Positions 1-10,944 of a DNA stretch of 64,000 nucleotides are shown piece after piece (positions within the stretch are counted from its first letter, which is position 1; each line of letters begins with the position of its first letter). This stretch comes from Lasiosphaeris hirsuta (Eukaryota; Ascomycota; Sordariomycetes; Sordariales; Lasiosphaeriaceae), in NCBI GenBank assembly GCA_030549175.1, contig JAUKUA010000001.1, positions 4,030,001-4,094,000 of the forward strand. The letters run 5' to 3'. The translations under genes were made by a program, and so were the position numbers. Under the pieces are notes generated by a model. It was not told the DNA's origin, ran no database searches, and worked only from the letters and a program-made list of their open reading frames with translations.

Positions 1-358
1 AGGTGGGGTCCTGTCGTCAATTCCGCGATCTTTCGGGGCCTGTAAAGCCTTGTTGAGCTTAGACTGTAATGGAGCCCGTGAGGCCGATTGAGGACCAGCA
101 TTTCCCATCACCTGTGATCGCGCTTCCTGACCTGTCCCTCGGTGACGAGCCTACGAGCTTTTCGGGCCCTTGTGAATTGTGGATGATAGAATTGCACGCC
201 TCCTGCGCCGGTCAACATGGGCCCCGCGTGCTGTTGCGCTGATGCATTAATGTTCAAGATGGCGGGGGCCAGAAAGAACTATGGGTGCCAAAGCAATGCT
301 GTTGCCGCTCACCTGCTTCCAAGTCAGCCCGCCAGTTGGGGGGAGGAAAGGAGATACA

Positions 359-406
359 CGTATGTACATACGCAGTAGTATGTACAAACGAATACTGGCC
401 AGTATT
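359..406. repeat. Two adjacent perfect palindromes
   Basis: CGTATGTACATACG (359-372) and AATACTGGCCAGTATT (391-406) are each perfectly self-complementary and lie 18 bp apart. TATGTAC recurs between them at 379-385. Such sites could bind dimeric proteins or form small cruciforms; no function is shown. Confidence 0.7.
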
Positions 407-2513
407 ACTAGCATTCACCCGTATTTGGAGTAATATACTACACAGTACATCTCACCTCATCCACGATCGGTTATCGCTGATACAGGACACTGACGGGGCC
501 CGCCCGCCGTTGGCTAGCCCGCACTCCGTCCTCCGGCCGCAATTGGCTCCTCTGCCCGGGTGAGGTGGTACGGCAACTGGATGGTTACACACAGCCAGCC
601 CTCGTGTGGAGCTTCCAGGTTGGCTTGGTTGGGTTGCGGGGAACATTGTTCAGCCAGACGCAGCTGATCTGGGTGAAGTTGTCGAGCTTTTTGGGGTTCT
701 CAAGCTCGGTTCCTGCTTGGTTGGGCTCAAAGACATCCAGTGATCTCGTGGGACCAAAGAATAATCGGACAGGGCAGATACCGCGTACAAAGAACATCCA
801 TGTCTGCAGCCCTCCATTTGCTCATCTTGTTGCTGCAGTGCTACTTGGCCTCGCGATCAAGGCTTCATGCTCGGCTGCGCGGGGCACCGTCGGCTAGCAG
901 TTGTCAACTTCTCGCGAGAGTGAGTTATCAGAGGGTTCGGGTTCCTTTGCAGACCCTGAGGGTTCTGGTAGTAAGGCCCTATACCTGGCCAGCTATTTGC
1001 GATCTAATTAGGTACAAGGCAGAAGAAAGCAAAGGAGATTTGGCGGCTCGTGGGCTCGTGGGCTGGTGGATTGGTGTGGTGTCCCGCTCAAGGTCAGGCA
1101 CTTTACTTTACTTTCCCTTTCCACGAGGAAAGAGTGGGATAGGGTGTGATTAGTCTTGCACTAGTTCTGGTACCCCGCGAGTCCCACTCCCTCCCCACGA
1201 AAGCTCACAAGAGACAGCCAGGAAAGTTCCGCGGGCCTAGGATTCGCGCGCTCAAGCAACCACACGAGATGCGGACCCCAAAAAGTAAAATGCACAGACA
1301 GCCCAGATGCACCTCTCACAGTTCCGATACGTCGGGGAGGCACCAACTGCTCTCACAGGCCGTGGCCAAACTGCCGAGGGGCCTGTAGCTTGCCAGCGCT
1401 AGGAAGCCAAAGGCGATGAGGTGCGGGCCTCGGGGGTTATACTTCGTAGTTTAGGCCTCACGTGGCATCTTGGCCGGCTGCACGCCATGAATTATCTGCT
1501 ATTACCAAAGGCATTACCTGCTATTAGTTGCACAATAGTTTACACCTGCGTGTAGCTGCACAGCTGCCAACGGCTAGCGATGAGCAGTGATGCAGTCCCC
1601 CGTTCTTCGTCCATCCAAGCAAGTCCCATCGCGGTCGAGCCAAAGCTGGGGCCACCGAGACAGGGATCGCCGCCCACGCCAAGGCCTACGCGTGACGATT
1701 TATTGCGCACACCGTGTCCTAGCTTCCACACCTGCACTGGTGTCCTTGGATTGGTAAGGTAGTGTTGCTACTCTGAACGCAGTACCGACGCATTGCTTTG
1801 GATTCAATGGGTGGCCCCGTCTCCTGGGGCACAGGGGCCTCTGGGGCATTCTCGCATTCCAGGCCGGAAGTTTCGTCGACGCAGCGGCATTTATTGAACA
1901 TGCGACTTACCTTTCTGCTCGAGTTCTCAAAGAGAGGGCTATGGGTTCGAATGCATCTCGCGCAGTCGACGACACACAGACGCTAGGTTGTTGTGTCTGA
2001 GCTGCTGGTGTTTGGACTCTGCAGGCCGGCCCATGGCGACCACATTGACTGGAGACCCGGCTCGTGGTGGTGGTCTTGGTTCACAGATGCACGCATGCCC
2101 TGCAGCTCTCAGCTCTCGCGGCTCACGAGAAACTTTCCGTCAACAGTCACCCTTGCAGCCAACCTGGCGCAACGCGAGGCCGAAGTAGATAAGAAGGACC
2201 CGAGGCCAGTCGATATTTGGATGTCAAGAAGGGGAGGAGGAGTGGCAAAAGCAAAGCAGCTGCACATGGCATCGATAGTGTGCTCGCGGTTGCGGTGCCT
2301 GCATTTTCAGTCGTGGGTGACTAGGTTGAGCATCCACAGAGCACATGGAGCCCATGAATGGGTTTACAGTAGCCCCCCCACTGGGCGAGGAATTTGGGGC
2401 GCCGTTACCACACATTCTCGCATTGCATTTTTCATCTAATCAGTCCCAAACTTTAAGCTCACTCCAGCAACATGCGCATCCGTCTCAACTCTCCACAAGC
2501 GAATACATCAATC

Positions 2514-2547
2514 GCAGCGACGACGCGCAGCGACGACGCGCAGCGAC
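2514..2547. repeat. 13-bp tandem repeat, about 2.6 copies
   Basis: The unit GCAGCGACGACGC is repeated exactly at 2514 and 2527, with a partial third copy from 2540. It lies in non-coding sequence and looks like a minisatellite seed. Confidence 0.8.
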
Positions 2548-3090
2548 AAACGCCATGTATCGTTACTTCCCAAACCATCCCGCCCGCGGTCAGCCACGCC
2601 GACGCTACTGGCCAGCAGGACCAGGGATGGATTGCTCTTGGGAGGAGCTCGGTAGCGTGGACGGCGTATCTAACAGCGGCCAAAGATAGGTGGAACTACG
2701 AGGGGTAGGAGTGGCAGCTCTCAAAGTGGCATTCCACCTCCCGTTTTGGGCGCCATGTTAAAGTAGCGAGTCTCGAGTACCTCCATCCTCTATGCCTGTG
2801 CGGCCAGCCCCGCGAGACACGGCATGTGCACCCTCGACTCGCAACCTGGCACTGGCTGGGTGCGCTGTACCCGGAACCTTGCGCATGCGAAATCCCATGC
2901 GGCTGCAGAGCGGGTCCCTTCCACCCTTTCGCTCGCTCTCTCTCTCCCTCACCCACGTACAGAGGAGGTACAGCCCAGGGCAGTCGCAGGCACACGCGCA
3001 CACACACCTACGCACCAACGCAACCACTCCCCCAAGAACAGGCGTCGCCAGCCGTCAGCCACGAGGAATGGCCCGTCGCCAGTCGCTTGC

Positions 3091-3120
3091 CAGTGCTCGC
3101 CAGTGCTCGCCAGTGCTTGC
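3091..3120. repeat. 10-bp tandem repeat, 3 copies
   Basis: The unit CAGTGCTCGC is present three times (the third has one C to T change), with imperfect flanking copies just before it. It lies about 650 bp upstream of the bHLH start codon. Confidence 0.75.
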
Positions 3121-3768
3121 CAATCCCTCCTGCTGCCCCTGCTCCCTGCTCCCTCCACGCTCCCTGCTGAAGGGATCCCTTCCTACCGGGATGTAATGGG
3201 CCCATCGTGCCCATCAATTCCACTAGCCAATCCAGTTGCACGCTGTCCCTAGCCGGCGGCCCCTCTTCTGCTGGTAAGTGGGTACTGGTACCACCCCCCC
3301 AGCTCGTGCTAGAATGCTGGGTTCTTTGAAAAACGTGCTGGCCCGTCCTGACGTCCGCCGTCCTGCCGCTCCTGCTCGTCCCAGCTCCCCATTGTCGACA
3401 TTAAACTACCTCGCTATCGCCCGCTCTCCATCCTCCCCTCCAACCCCCTCCCCCACGACACGACGCCATTGCGTGCGTGTCTTGCAACTCTGCGATCTGC
3501 CCACTCTTAGTTCTCCGGTCAGCCCCTTGAGCATTCTTCCCATGCTCGAGTGCTACACTCGACAACACGCAGACGACGGAAACGCAGGCGAAGCGTGATC
3601 CATTGTCGGTAGACTACCCGAAACTAAAACTTCGAGCCGCAACTTACACACGACGCGACTTACCCTAGACACCCTACTACCGGCCGAACTCGATTGCCAG
3701 CGCCTGCCCAACGACTACCTAGACCCACCACCTGCGTCTAGCCCGCCCCGGCTCGTGTTGGCACCAAG

Positions 3769-5275
3769 ATGGAATTGCAACGGCCTGCGTCGCAAAAGCT
3801 CCCCGCCGGGCTCGCAGGCGTGCTGAACAACCCAGAGGACAACAGAGATTCTGCGTATTATTCCGGAACGGACGCCTCGAGCAAACGTTAGTCGCGAGGC
3901 TCCTCGCTTGCAGCCTCACAAGCCCTGAGCTCATCAATTGGCTAACTCATATTGGCAGACAACTCAACAGCATCCGGCATGGGCGTGTTGAGCCCCCCGG
4001 GATCGGGGTTCCAGACCTCGCCCATAGACAAGACGCCGTCACCAACGTCCGCTGCCAACCTTCTCCCCCAACCACTAGTGTCGCCCATCAACAGTAACAT
4101 GAGCGTGGCCTCAATGGTTTCGCCTACCACACCTGGTAGCGCCGACCCTCGCCGCTTTGACCGACCCCAGTCGCTCGACTCGGCACCAAACAGTGCCACC
4201 TTTGCTGTAAATGGGGATATGCCGGAGGCCATGTCGCGGAGGGAGAGTGTGGACAGTAGGATCAACCAGGGGTTGCATGAAATGAGATTGGGGAACTCGC
4301 CATATGTCAGCCACAATCAGTCCACGACATCCATCCACAACACGTTGCATCAGCAGAGAAACCCGCGGCCAGGTCTCGAGACCCTCTCCATCCACCGTAT
4401 TTCCAATGGGTATCAACCAAATGCCGAGCGCAACCCCGAAGGCCACCCAAAGACCATGAGGGTCGCGCCAGCCATCACAGGTCCTGCAACTAGCCAGATT
4501 GCCCGGGCAGCGGAGCCTACCAAGGGCCAAGCTTGGGCTTTCCCTGAAGAAGAGATACAGAAGCTACCCTCAGCCGCTACACAGACACTAATCGACTCGA
4601 GGAGGAGCAGTATAGCCGATTCCCTTGCTAGCAGCCAGTACACGACTGAGTCAAGGCTACCTCCGGGTCAGCGAAGATTGGATGACGGATATGGGGGTAA
4701 CGAGTACCAGAGGCTATCAGGTGCATCCGGCGAGTTTTCGACCGTACATCACCACTCCCTCCAGCACAAGCAGCTCGGAGACCTACAAAGCGAAGAGACA
4801 AGTCCTCACACCGGTTCCCAGCCTTACAGCCGGACTCCGGAGCTTCGCGTTAGCCACAAGCTAGCCGAACGGAAAAGGCGCACTGAGATGAAAGAGCTGT
4901 TTGAGCAGCTACGAGACCTAATGCCTCAGGAGCGGGGATCCAAGGCGTCCAAGTGGGAAATTCTCAGCAAAGGTAGGTCGCACCGCATTCTCCACATCTT
5001 GCTACCCCAATCTCTTTTTGTCCATGCCACTAAACAGCGGATCAGCCATTGCGGAGCACCAACGGCAGAGCGACCACATTCGCACTCTCCAAAATTTATT
5101 AAGCCAACAACAACACGAGATGGAGATGTTGAAGCGGGAGCTCGCGGGGCAGAGGCACCAACAACCCATACAAGATCACTATGCCGCGGACCAATACGGC
5201 CGACCTCGACCACCAGAGCTCCCCCCCTGCGAGCACTCCAGTCTACAGGCGCCCCCGTTGCTCCCGATAACATGA
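3769..5275 (+). CDS. bHLH transcription factor
   Basis: Predicted nuclear DNA-binding regulator. The exons I infer are 3769-3886, 3959-4972 and 5046-5275 (about 453 aa). The first intron (GTTAGT...GGCAG) gives an N-terminus beginning MELQRPASQKLPAG. Residues of about 25-335 are Ser/Pro-rich and disordered. The basic region and helix 1 read HKLAERKRRTEMKELFEQL, and helix 2 begins KWEILSKAI across the second intron. I chose the acceptor at 5045 rather than 5037 because only it restores that helix. A leucine-zipper-like stretch (TLQNLLSQQQHEMEMLKREL) follows. His, Glu and Arg at the E-box-contact positions (H..ER.RR) are present, so CANNTG binding is likely. The C-terminus is uncertain: another frame, reached by a shift at the C7 run 5221-5227, continues to 5340. 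It resembles S. pombe Esc1-type bHLH factors; the exact orthologue is not assigned. Confidence 0.85.
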
Positions 5276-5340
5276 CTGGCGTTCAGTATGAGCCGCCTAG
5301 GATGAACGGCTTTCGGCCTCCAGAGCCGACGAGATTCTAA

Positions 5341-6379
5341 AGAGTAGGCCCTCGCCGCAACTCCATAGCGTCGGAGACGGCGATACAGACGAGGCCGGTA
5401 CTTCGATATGGCTCACCCGTTCAACTCAAACTTGACATCGCATCTACTACTTCCGCTGAACCTCTCCCCTTCGTAGTTCACAGTATGGATTGTCGAATAC
5501 CGCTTCGCTCCAAATCGTCTGCCCGACAGGTCACTCCAGATCACCGGGATGGATCAAAGTCGGATTCAACGCGTTGACTTGACGAACTCGAAATCCGTTA
5601 CGAGAGACCTCTTTATTGATGAAGTTGATCTTTCAAAACTGGCCCAAGCAAAGCACGGACAGCAAACAATCGATTGACGGAGATAATTTCGACAGCCCCT
5701 TACTTTCCATTCTTCACTGTGCTGATGTATACCAAAGACCAAAAAGAAGGATTGGGGGGGTTTTTTTTTAAGCGACGCTTATCTCTACCTATACACATTT
5801 CGTTTTGGGTTGGCCTTTTCCTTGTTGTGGTTCTAAGGAGGTTTCAGAGCTGGGATTGCTACGTCGGGATGGAAGTGGGCTGGTGTTGGACGAAAAGTGG
5901 GCGATGGGTGTGACCCGAGGACTAAAACCTGAAGGGGATTGGTACTGGGCAGCAACAACATGGGACTCGTTGGATCGCCGGGGGAAGGGGTTCAGGCAGG
6001 GTGTCCCGTGATTTTGCTCCTCGCATTCGCCCAAGTCCTAAAATTGCTCTTTTATGTTTGTTTATTATATCTTCTAGAAGGGAAGGGCGGCGACCTTGCT
6101 TGCTTAGGGAGCTGGAAAGCAAACGGGAAATCGTAAAGAGGAGAGGCGAACAGGGAAGGATTGGTCGGTTGGCTGGCTGGCTGTGTTGTTGTGTTAGTAT
6201 ACCCATGGGTGCGAGATTTTATGAGGTTAACCCTCCACCCCCTTCCCATGGCCCTAACCATGGTTTCTAAAAGGGGGAGGAAGTGCCTTTCCTCAGGACA
6301 GATTGCCCTGCATTCTCTGATTTAGCAGGGCGTGAGGCGTGAGGAATAGGGCTGGACCTATAGGCATGTATGATGGAAG
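5341..6379. other. 3' flank of the bHLH gene, no gene seen
   Basis: AT-richer trailer sequence with a G7/T10 homopolymer junction near 5754-5769. No coding-like frame was found on either strand. Confidence 0.5.
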
Positions 6380-8580
6380 CTACCGATGTCTGCAATCCCC
6401 TCGGTCACAGTGAGATGTGGGGGTACCACAGCAGGAAATAGTGTGACCTGAATACCTAGGGTAGTCGCATACCGCGCCGTGGTATATCCCAATGCGATAT
6501 TCATCTTCTGCCCCAAGCCTTTGTTTTAAGTTGGATACCTCAGCAGTTGTGAGTTCAGTCATGCTATCTCTCGATGGCATCAAAAATTCGTGATCTGGTT
6601 CGTTTCCTTCCGTCTCGTACTGTTCAATCCTCTCCAGCAGATTACCAAAGGCTCCGCACAGCTCAGCACCGGGTTCCCTTTCGTTGAGCAACTGGAGAGG
6701 CGTCTTGGCTTCTGTCTTTCAAGTAGGCCCCGACGCCTAGGTGCTGCATCCTTCGCCCATGCCCAGAAAAGCTGCCCATCATTTCCACGTCCCCATACAT
6801 AGCTAGCATTTGAAGCAAGCTGTGGCCGTCAAGGTTGAGTCCCGAGATGTCGCATCCATGCTTGAGCAGAACCTCGGCGTCGAGATGTCGCAGGACCTTT
6901 ATAGTGGAGGAGATGGCCGTCAAGCCGCCCACATCGCGGTGATCAATCTTGTCCCCCCCCCCCCCCCCTCGCCCTCTTTTGAACTCGGTCACTCCCAGGC
7001 TGTATCCATGCCATACGGCGTTCACCAAGGGTGCGGAGCGACAACCGTCTTCCGAGTTGATGTCGGCGCCGTAGCTCACTGCACATGCTATCCATGTACC
7101 GTGTGTATTCCGGGGTGTGGATCGTGTCGAATAGGTTTGACGTGCCTAATTCCCTATGAGAGCCAAGTGCAGGGGTGAAAATTCTCCCTTCTCGACGTAG
7201 GTTGTGATTGGCATGAGTTCTGTTATAATTTCATCACTTCCCCCCATGAAATACTGGAACGCAATGACGATGACGGATCTGCTTTGAAAACACCCCAGCT
7301 TCTGGAACGGATCGGCGCCAGCCTGCAACAGCAGCTTGACAGTATTCTGTTGCCGCCGTCCCGTGGCAATCCATGGGGCAGTGTACATCCCGTCACCGTA
7401 TACGTCGTACGCCGATGTCCGGCCCTCCCGGAGCGTTCTCTTGGTGCCTTCAATATCTCCTCGCAAGATCAGTCGTCCAATACCTAGTGACCCCCAGAAG
7501 TCACCCTCTTCCCGACGGTTGTACGTGCGGATGTTCATCTGGGGCGTCCCGTTGAGGTTGGTGGAGAATAAGGCCGAAAAATTGAGACTCTTGCGAGCCA
7601 ATCCGGGAGGTGGTAGGCGAACTGCAAATCCCAAACTGCTGGTCGCCGCTCAAAACAAGAATCTTGGCACTCGCTCCTGGGACATGCTCGGAGGCCCCGG
7701 CTCAAATACTTCAGTGTGGCAACCCCCAGAATGGGCGGGCGCGATAGCACCAGGGAGAAGCTGGTGAGGCTATGGCACGGGCAGCAACAGCTCATATTGC
7801 AAAGGGAGGCCCGCTGGGAAGGGATTCGGCGCGAAGTTGCTAGGGCGGTGGTGATAGAGAGGAACATGGACCACCAATGGGTCTGAGTAATGTCTCGGGA
7901 GGAGGAAGGTGCTGCTGCTGCCGTTGCTACCGCCGCTCAATAGCGGCAAGCACTCGACTTTCCACACCCTGGAGACGCTGGTCCAGCTGGGCCAGCAGTT
8001 ATCTTGCGATTCCTCAAATGCAGTAGAGAAGCTGGCGTTCGGGGAGCTCTCCATCGATGAGTGCATCTCGGTTTATGTGCACCTGAAAGATGTTCAGCCT
8101 CACGACACTCTACCACTCTCACGAGATCCCTCGGGAGGTCTTACACATTCTGGATGATCAACCAGCAGCAGATGTTGGATTCGTATCTGGCCCAGCTCGG
8201 CCCGGAGCTTAACCACTTTTGGCGATTGCCGCAACCAGAGCAACCTCCTTCTTGCACAAAGGCCGGATGGCCTGCCGGTCGGCTTCTCTGTACCGCTATC
8301 GTTGCCATCTCACTGAAAAGCGCTCCGTGTTTGCGAGATCGTCCCGCAGCGAGCGCAGATCCGCGGGAGCGTCGCGCCACGCATCCGACAGCGTCCAGAG
8401 CCTGGAGCTGGTCGGGAGAGCGACATCAGCGAGGCCGATAAGCGCGGCAATGGACTTTATAATTCCAGTGTCTTTGGTGACTCGAGTTACACGTAAAGTT
8501 TTGAACGTAATGGCGCTGGAAGTCGGGAGTACCATGGCGTGGCAGTCCCAAAGAAGCCGGGCATCAGTTGTGTTGCACAA
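6380..8580 (-). pseudogene. Decayed Helo-like N-terminal / ankyrin-repeat gene
   Basis: Read on the minus strand, the pieces of one protein appear in order but in different frames. The first is an N-terminal helical domain (8580-8296; GLADVAL, WRDAPADLRSLRDDL) of the fungal Helo_like_N type. Next are a helix near 8250-8110, a coiled coil (LLAQLDQRLQGVESRVL, about 8000-7930), a Cys-rich link (CCCPCH, about 7800) and YHLPDWLAR near 7610. Last are ankyrin-like segments (LLLQAGADPF; VLLKHGCDISGLNLDGHSLL) down to 6380. In-frame stops lie at 8001-7999, 7929-7927 and 7148-7146, and frame changes occur near 8300, 7600 and 6700. A C16 run sits at 6953-6968. Proteins of this class are fungal signalling or incompatibility-type proteins. 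This copy cannot give a full-length product unless many assembly errors are assumed. Confidence 0.6.
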
Positions 8581-9361
8581 GACTCTTCGTTGAGCTCGCT
8601 TTTCAATATAATAGATAAGGGAAGGGCCTTGACTTCAAGTTGGGGGTGAAGGGAGGAAGGTGTAGAGTAAATCAAAGACGCTCAGGATATCAGTGTGCTG
8701 GGCCGGATAAAGGGTAGGTACTTATTAATGTTAATTAGCAGCGCGGAAACATTACTATTCAAGGCTTTGATTACTCGGCTACGCGCCTAATGCTATGGGA
8801 AAGCTACCTTACCTAGGTGCTTACCGAAGGCGAAAGTGTGGCGTGGACCTCTTCCATAGATGTGCAAAGTAGTTGATAAGCAATCAGCCAACTACCGAGA
8901 CCTTGCCTCCAGGCCCGGGGATGCCAGATGCTGCTTCACAGGTCTCGCTCATAACTCAGACAGTCTCATTCGGGAGCAGAGGTGCCCATTCGTCAGCATC
9001 TCGTCTCCCTTCTGCTTCTTCCACCGCTGCAGCCGCTTCCTCGCCGCCCTCCTGTCGATCTTTCCGCACAAGGTATGCCGTGTACAAAGCGGTGGGGTAG
9101 AACAAGATGCTGCCAAATGATCAGATGGTGAATGGGTGTTTTCGCATTTGGGAGGGGCCAATATAAGGGAGGTCCTACAACAGAGCGGTGCTGGAGATGG
9201 CCGATATTATGATCCTTCGGTAGTAGTAGAGATCTGGGTTATAGTATCTTCGCTTATAAAAGATGGAGTCAAGCCTATCGGTATGCAGTGCATCAGATAT
9301 CGTGCATCGGTCTTCGGGAAAGCGCCATTCGTAACTGAGTCAGGCCAGGGACAAAAGATAA
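8581..9361. other. Intergenic, no gene seen
   Basis: Between the decayed ankyrin gene and the small membrane-protein gene. It contains TAGGTA/ACCTAGGT-type motifs at about 8714-8720 and 8805-8818. No supported coding region. Confidence 0.5.
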
Positions 9362-9652
9362 TTACATCAACCAAAGCCACATTGCCGTGGCCAGAACCGA
9401 CTTGGCCAGCTCGAATCGGTACGTCAGCTTCTTGCTCGCCGTCGGGAGCGATCGCTGGACGAGGATTATGAAGAGGATGCTCCCGGCGAGCAGGCAGTTG
9501 AAGAACTGGCAGACGAAGTCGTAGACGCCATTGTAAGAGTCCCAGAGACTCGCAAAGATGAAGATGCCAAAGATGAAAAAGGTCGGCGCGGCAAGGAGAC
9601 CCTGGAAGATCCAGAATCTCGTCAAAAACACATGGCCAATTTCGTCCGACAT
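9362..9652 (-). CDS. Small three-TM membrane protein, possibly broken
   Basis: A 96-aa frame starts MSDEIGHVFLTRFW and has three hydrophobic segments at roughly residues 13-37, 42-66 and 80-96. The pattern and the motif FELAKSVLATAMWLWL resemble small fungal MARVEL-like four-helix membrane proteins. The frame stops right after WLWLM, in the third segment. A second frame downstream on the same strand (to about 9207, IIFCPWPDSV...) looks like the expected continuation after a one-base shift. It may therefore be a pseudogene or contain an unrecognised intron. Function unknown. Confidence 0.4.
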   Translation of the reverse strand: MSDEIGHVFLTRFWIFQGLLAAPTFFIFGIFIFASLWDSYNGVYDFVCQFFNCLLAGSILFIILVQRSLPTASKKLTYRFELAKSVLATAMWLWLM

Positions 9653-10944
9653 CGTACTTTGAATTGAATGTGTTGTTGGGATGTTCTTTGCTGTTTGAAG
9701 ACTGGAGTTGAGTGATTGAGCTCAAGGACTGTGATATTGACGTGTGGAGAGTGCGCATTGCGTCGGTTGGCCATTTGTAGCTGGATGGCCTTTGCTGCTG
9801 CCTGAGCAGGCTTCCGTCTCGGGGCCTGACTTTGGCTCTCTCGACCTATCATCAACAGGACTGAGCCTGAAACAGCGGGGAGGATGCAGCCCCTATCTCG
9901 CCCATTGACACCGGTCTCGAATATTTTGAATTGAAGAATATTTTGAATTGAAGTTGGCCAAAAATCTGCACATTGTTTGGTGTGGTTCAGCAGCGCGAGA
10001 CTTCGTCTTGCTAGGATGCGAGGGAGGGGAGGAATGCGCATGCATGGGTGTGTAATTGAGCAAAGCTGTACTAACCTGAATACAGTATTTCAGGGTGAGA
10101 ATGCCAGGAGCAAACAAGACGCGCCAACAAATAGCATAATGCCCCACACATTGACCATCTACCTAGCCGAACCTTAGGTATCTAGGAGGACGATCCATGT
10201 GTATTCCTCTGGGCGCCGTAGCAGCCCAGGTGCCTACCTACATTGAGCGAGTTACCATAGTCCTTAGGCACCTTACCTACCTACTTATCCGGGAGGTGAC
10301 ACCGAGTCCCATCACACAGAATTGGCCCCATCATGTCTATCAGGTCAGTGCATTGCCGCCAAGAAGGTCTTGTGACAATAGAAGAACATTTCTTATTGTG
10401 GTAATGTTTGAATGCCCAGGTGCTGTTGTAAGTAGCCAATCATGAGGCCAGGAACCATAGCTATTTCATTGCACAATCGTGTAAACCTTCCCCATATAGA
10501 TTCGAGGCGTCCTTTTGCCTTAATTTCGACGTCCTCATAGCCTTGCCCATAAACCCCGTCATCAAGAAAGCTTATCTCTCTTCTACCATTTCTCTCTAAT
10601 AAATTTCTTGTCCCGGGAAAAAAAAATTCATAGCCTGACTTCTTCTCACTGGTGCTTCCACAGCCTAAACCGAAGCACAGGCACCATATGACCACATCAC
10701 CAACAATTTTAATTTCTTCATCAGTGCCATCTCTCAATCCATACTTTACGAATTCGAGATCTGATCACGCATTTTATAATCTCGACCACGATTCCTCCCC
10801 GGCTTACGGGCCGTCACCGATACCACCCTCTTACTCATCACCAACGGAACCGTCCCCTTCGAGCACGCTTACACCGAGCCCGTCATCTCACCAACCATCA
10901 TCCTCGCCCCGCCGATCAAACGAGCATTTCACCAGCACCAACCG
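9653..10944. other. Intergenic, AT-richer, with short repeats
   Basis: It holds a perfect 17-bp tandem duplication (9920-9953) and a cluster of ACCTA/TAGGT motifs (10159-10290). A 114-codon minus-strand frame at 10393-10737 shows no family I know, so I do not call it a gene. Confidence 0.5.
9920..9953. repeat. Perfect 17-bp tandem duplication
   Basis: AATATTTTGAATTGAAG is present twice back to back (9920-9936, 9937-9953) without mismatch, which suggests a recent slippage or repair duplication. Confidence 0.9.

Larger units (their letters stand above)
1..3768. other. Long gene-free stretch and leader of the bHLH gene
   Basis: I find no reading frame here with recognisable protein character on either strand. 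The visible structure is two perfect palindromes near 359-406, a 13-bp tandem repeat at 2514-2547, a 10-bp tandem repeat at 3091-3120, and a C/T-rich tract from about 3400 to 3768. That tract is typical of fungal promoters and 5' leaders and leads into the bHLH start codon. Confidence 0.6.

Noticed and set aside
5031..5040. TAAACAG acceptor for the last bHLH intron
   Set aside because: Using it gives a frame that loses helix 2 of the HLH; the acceptor 8 bases later restores KWEILSKAI.
10393..10737. 114-codon minus-strand frame
   Set aside because: No recognisable motif, signal peptide or promoter; lies in AT-rich spacer next to low-complexity sequence.
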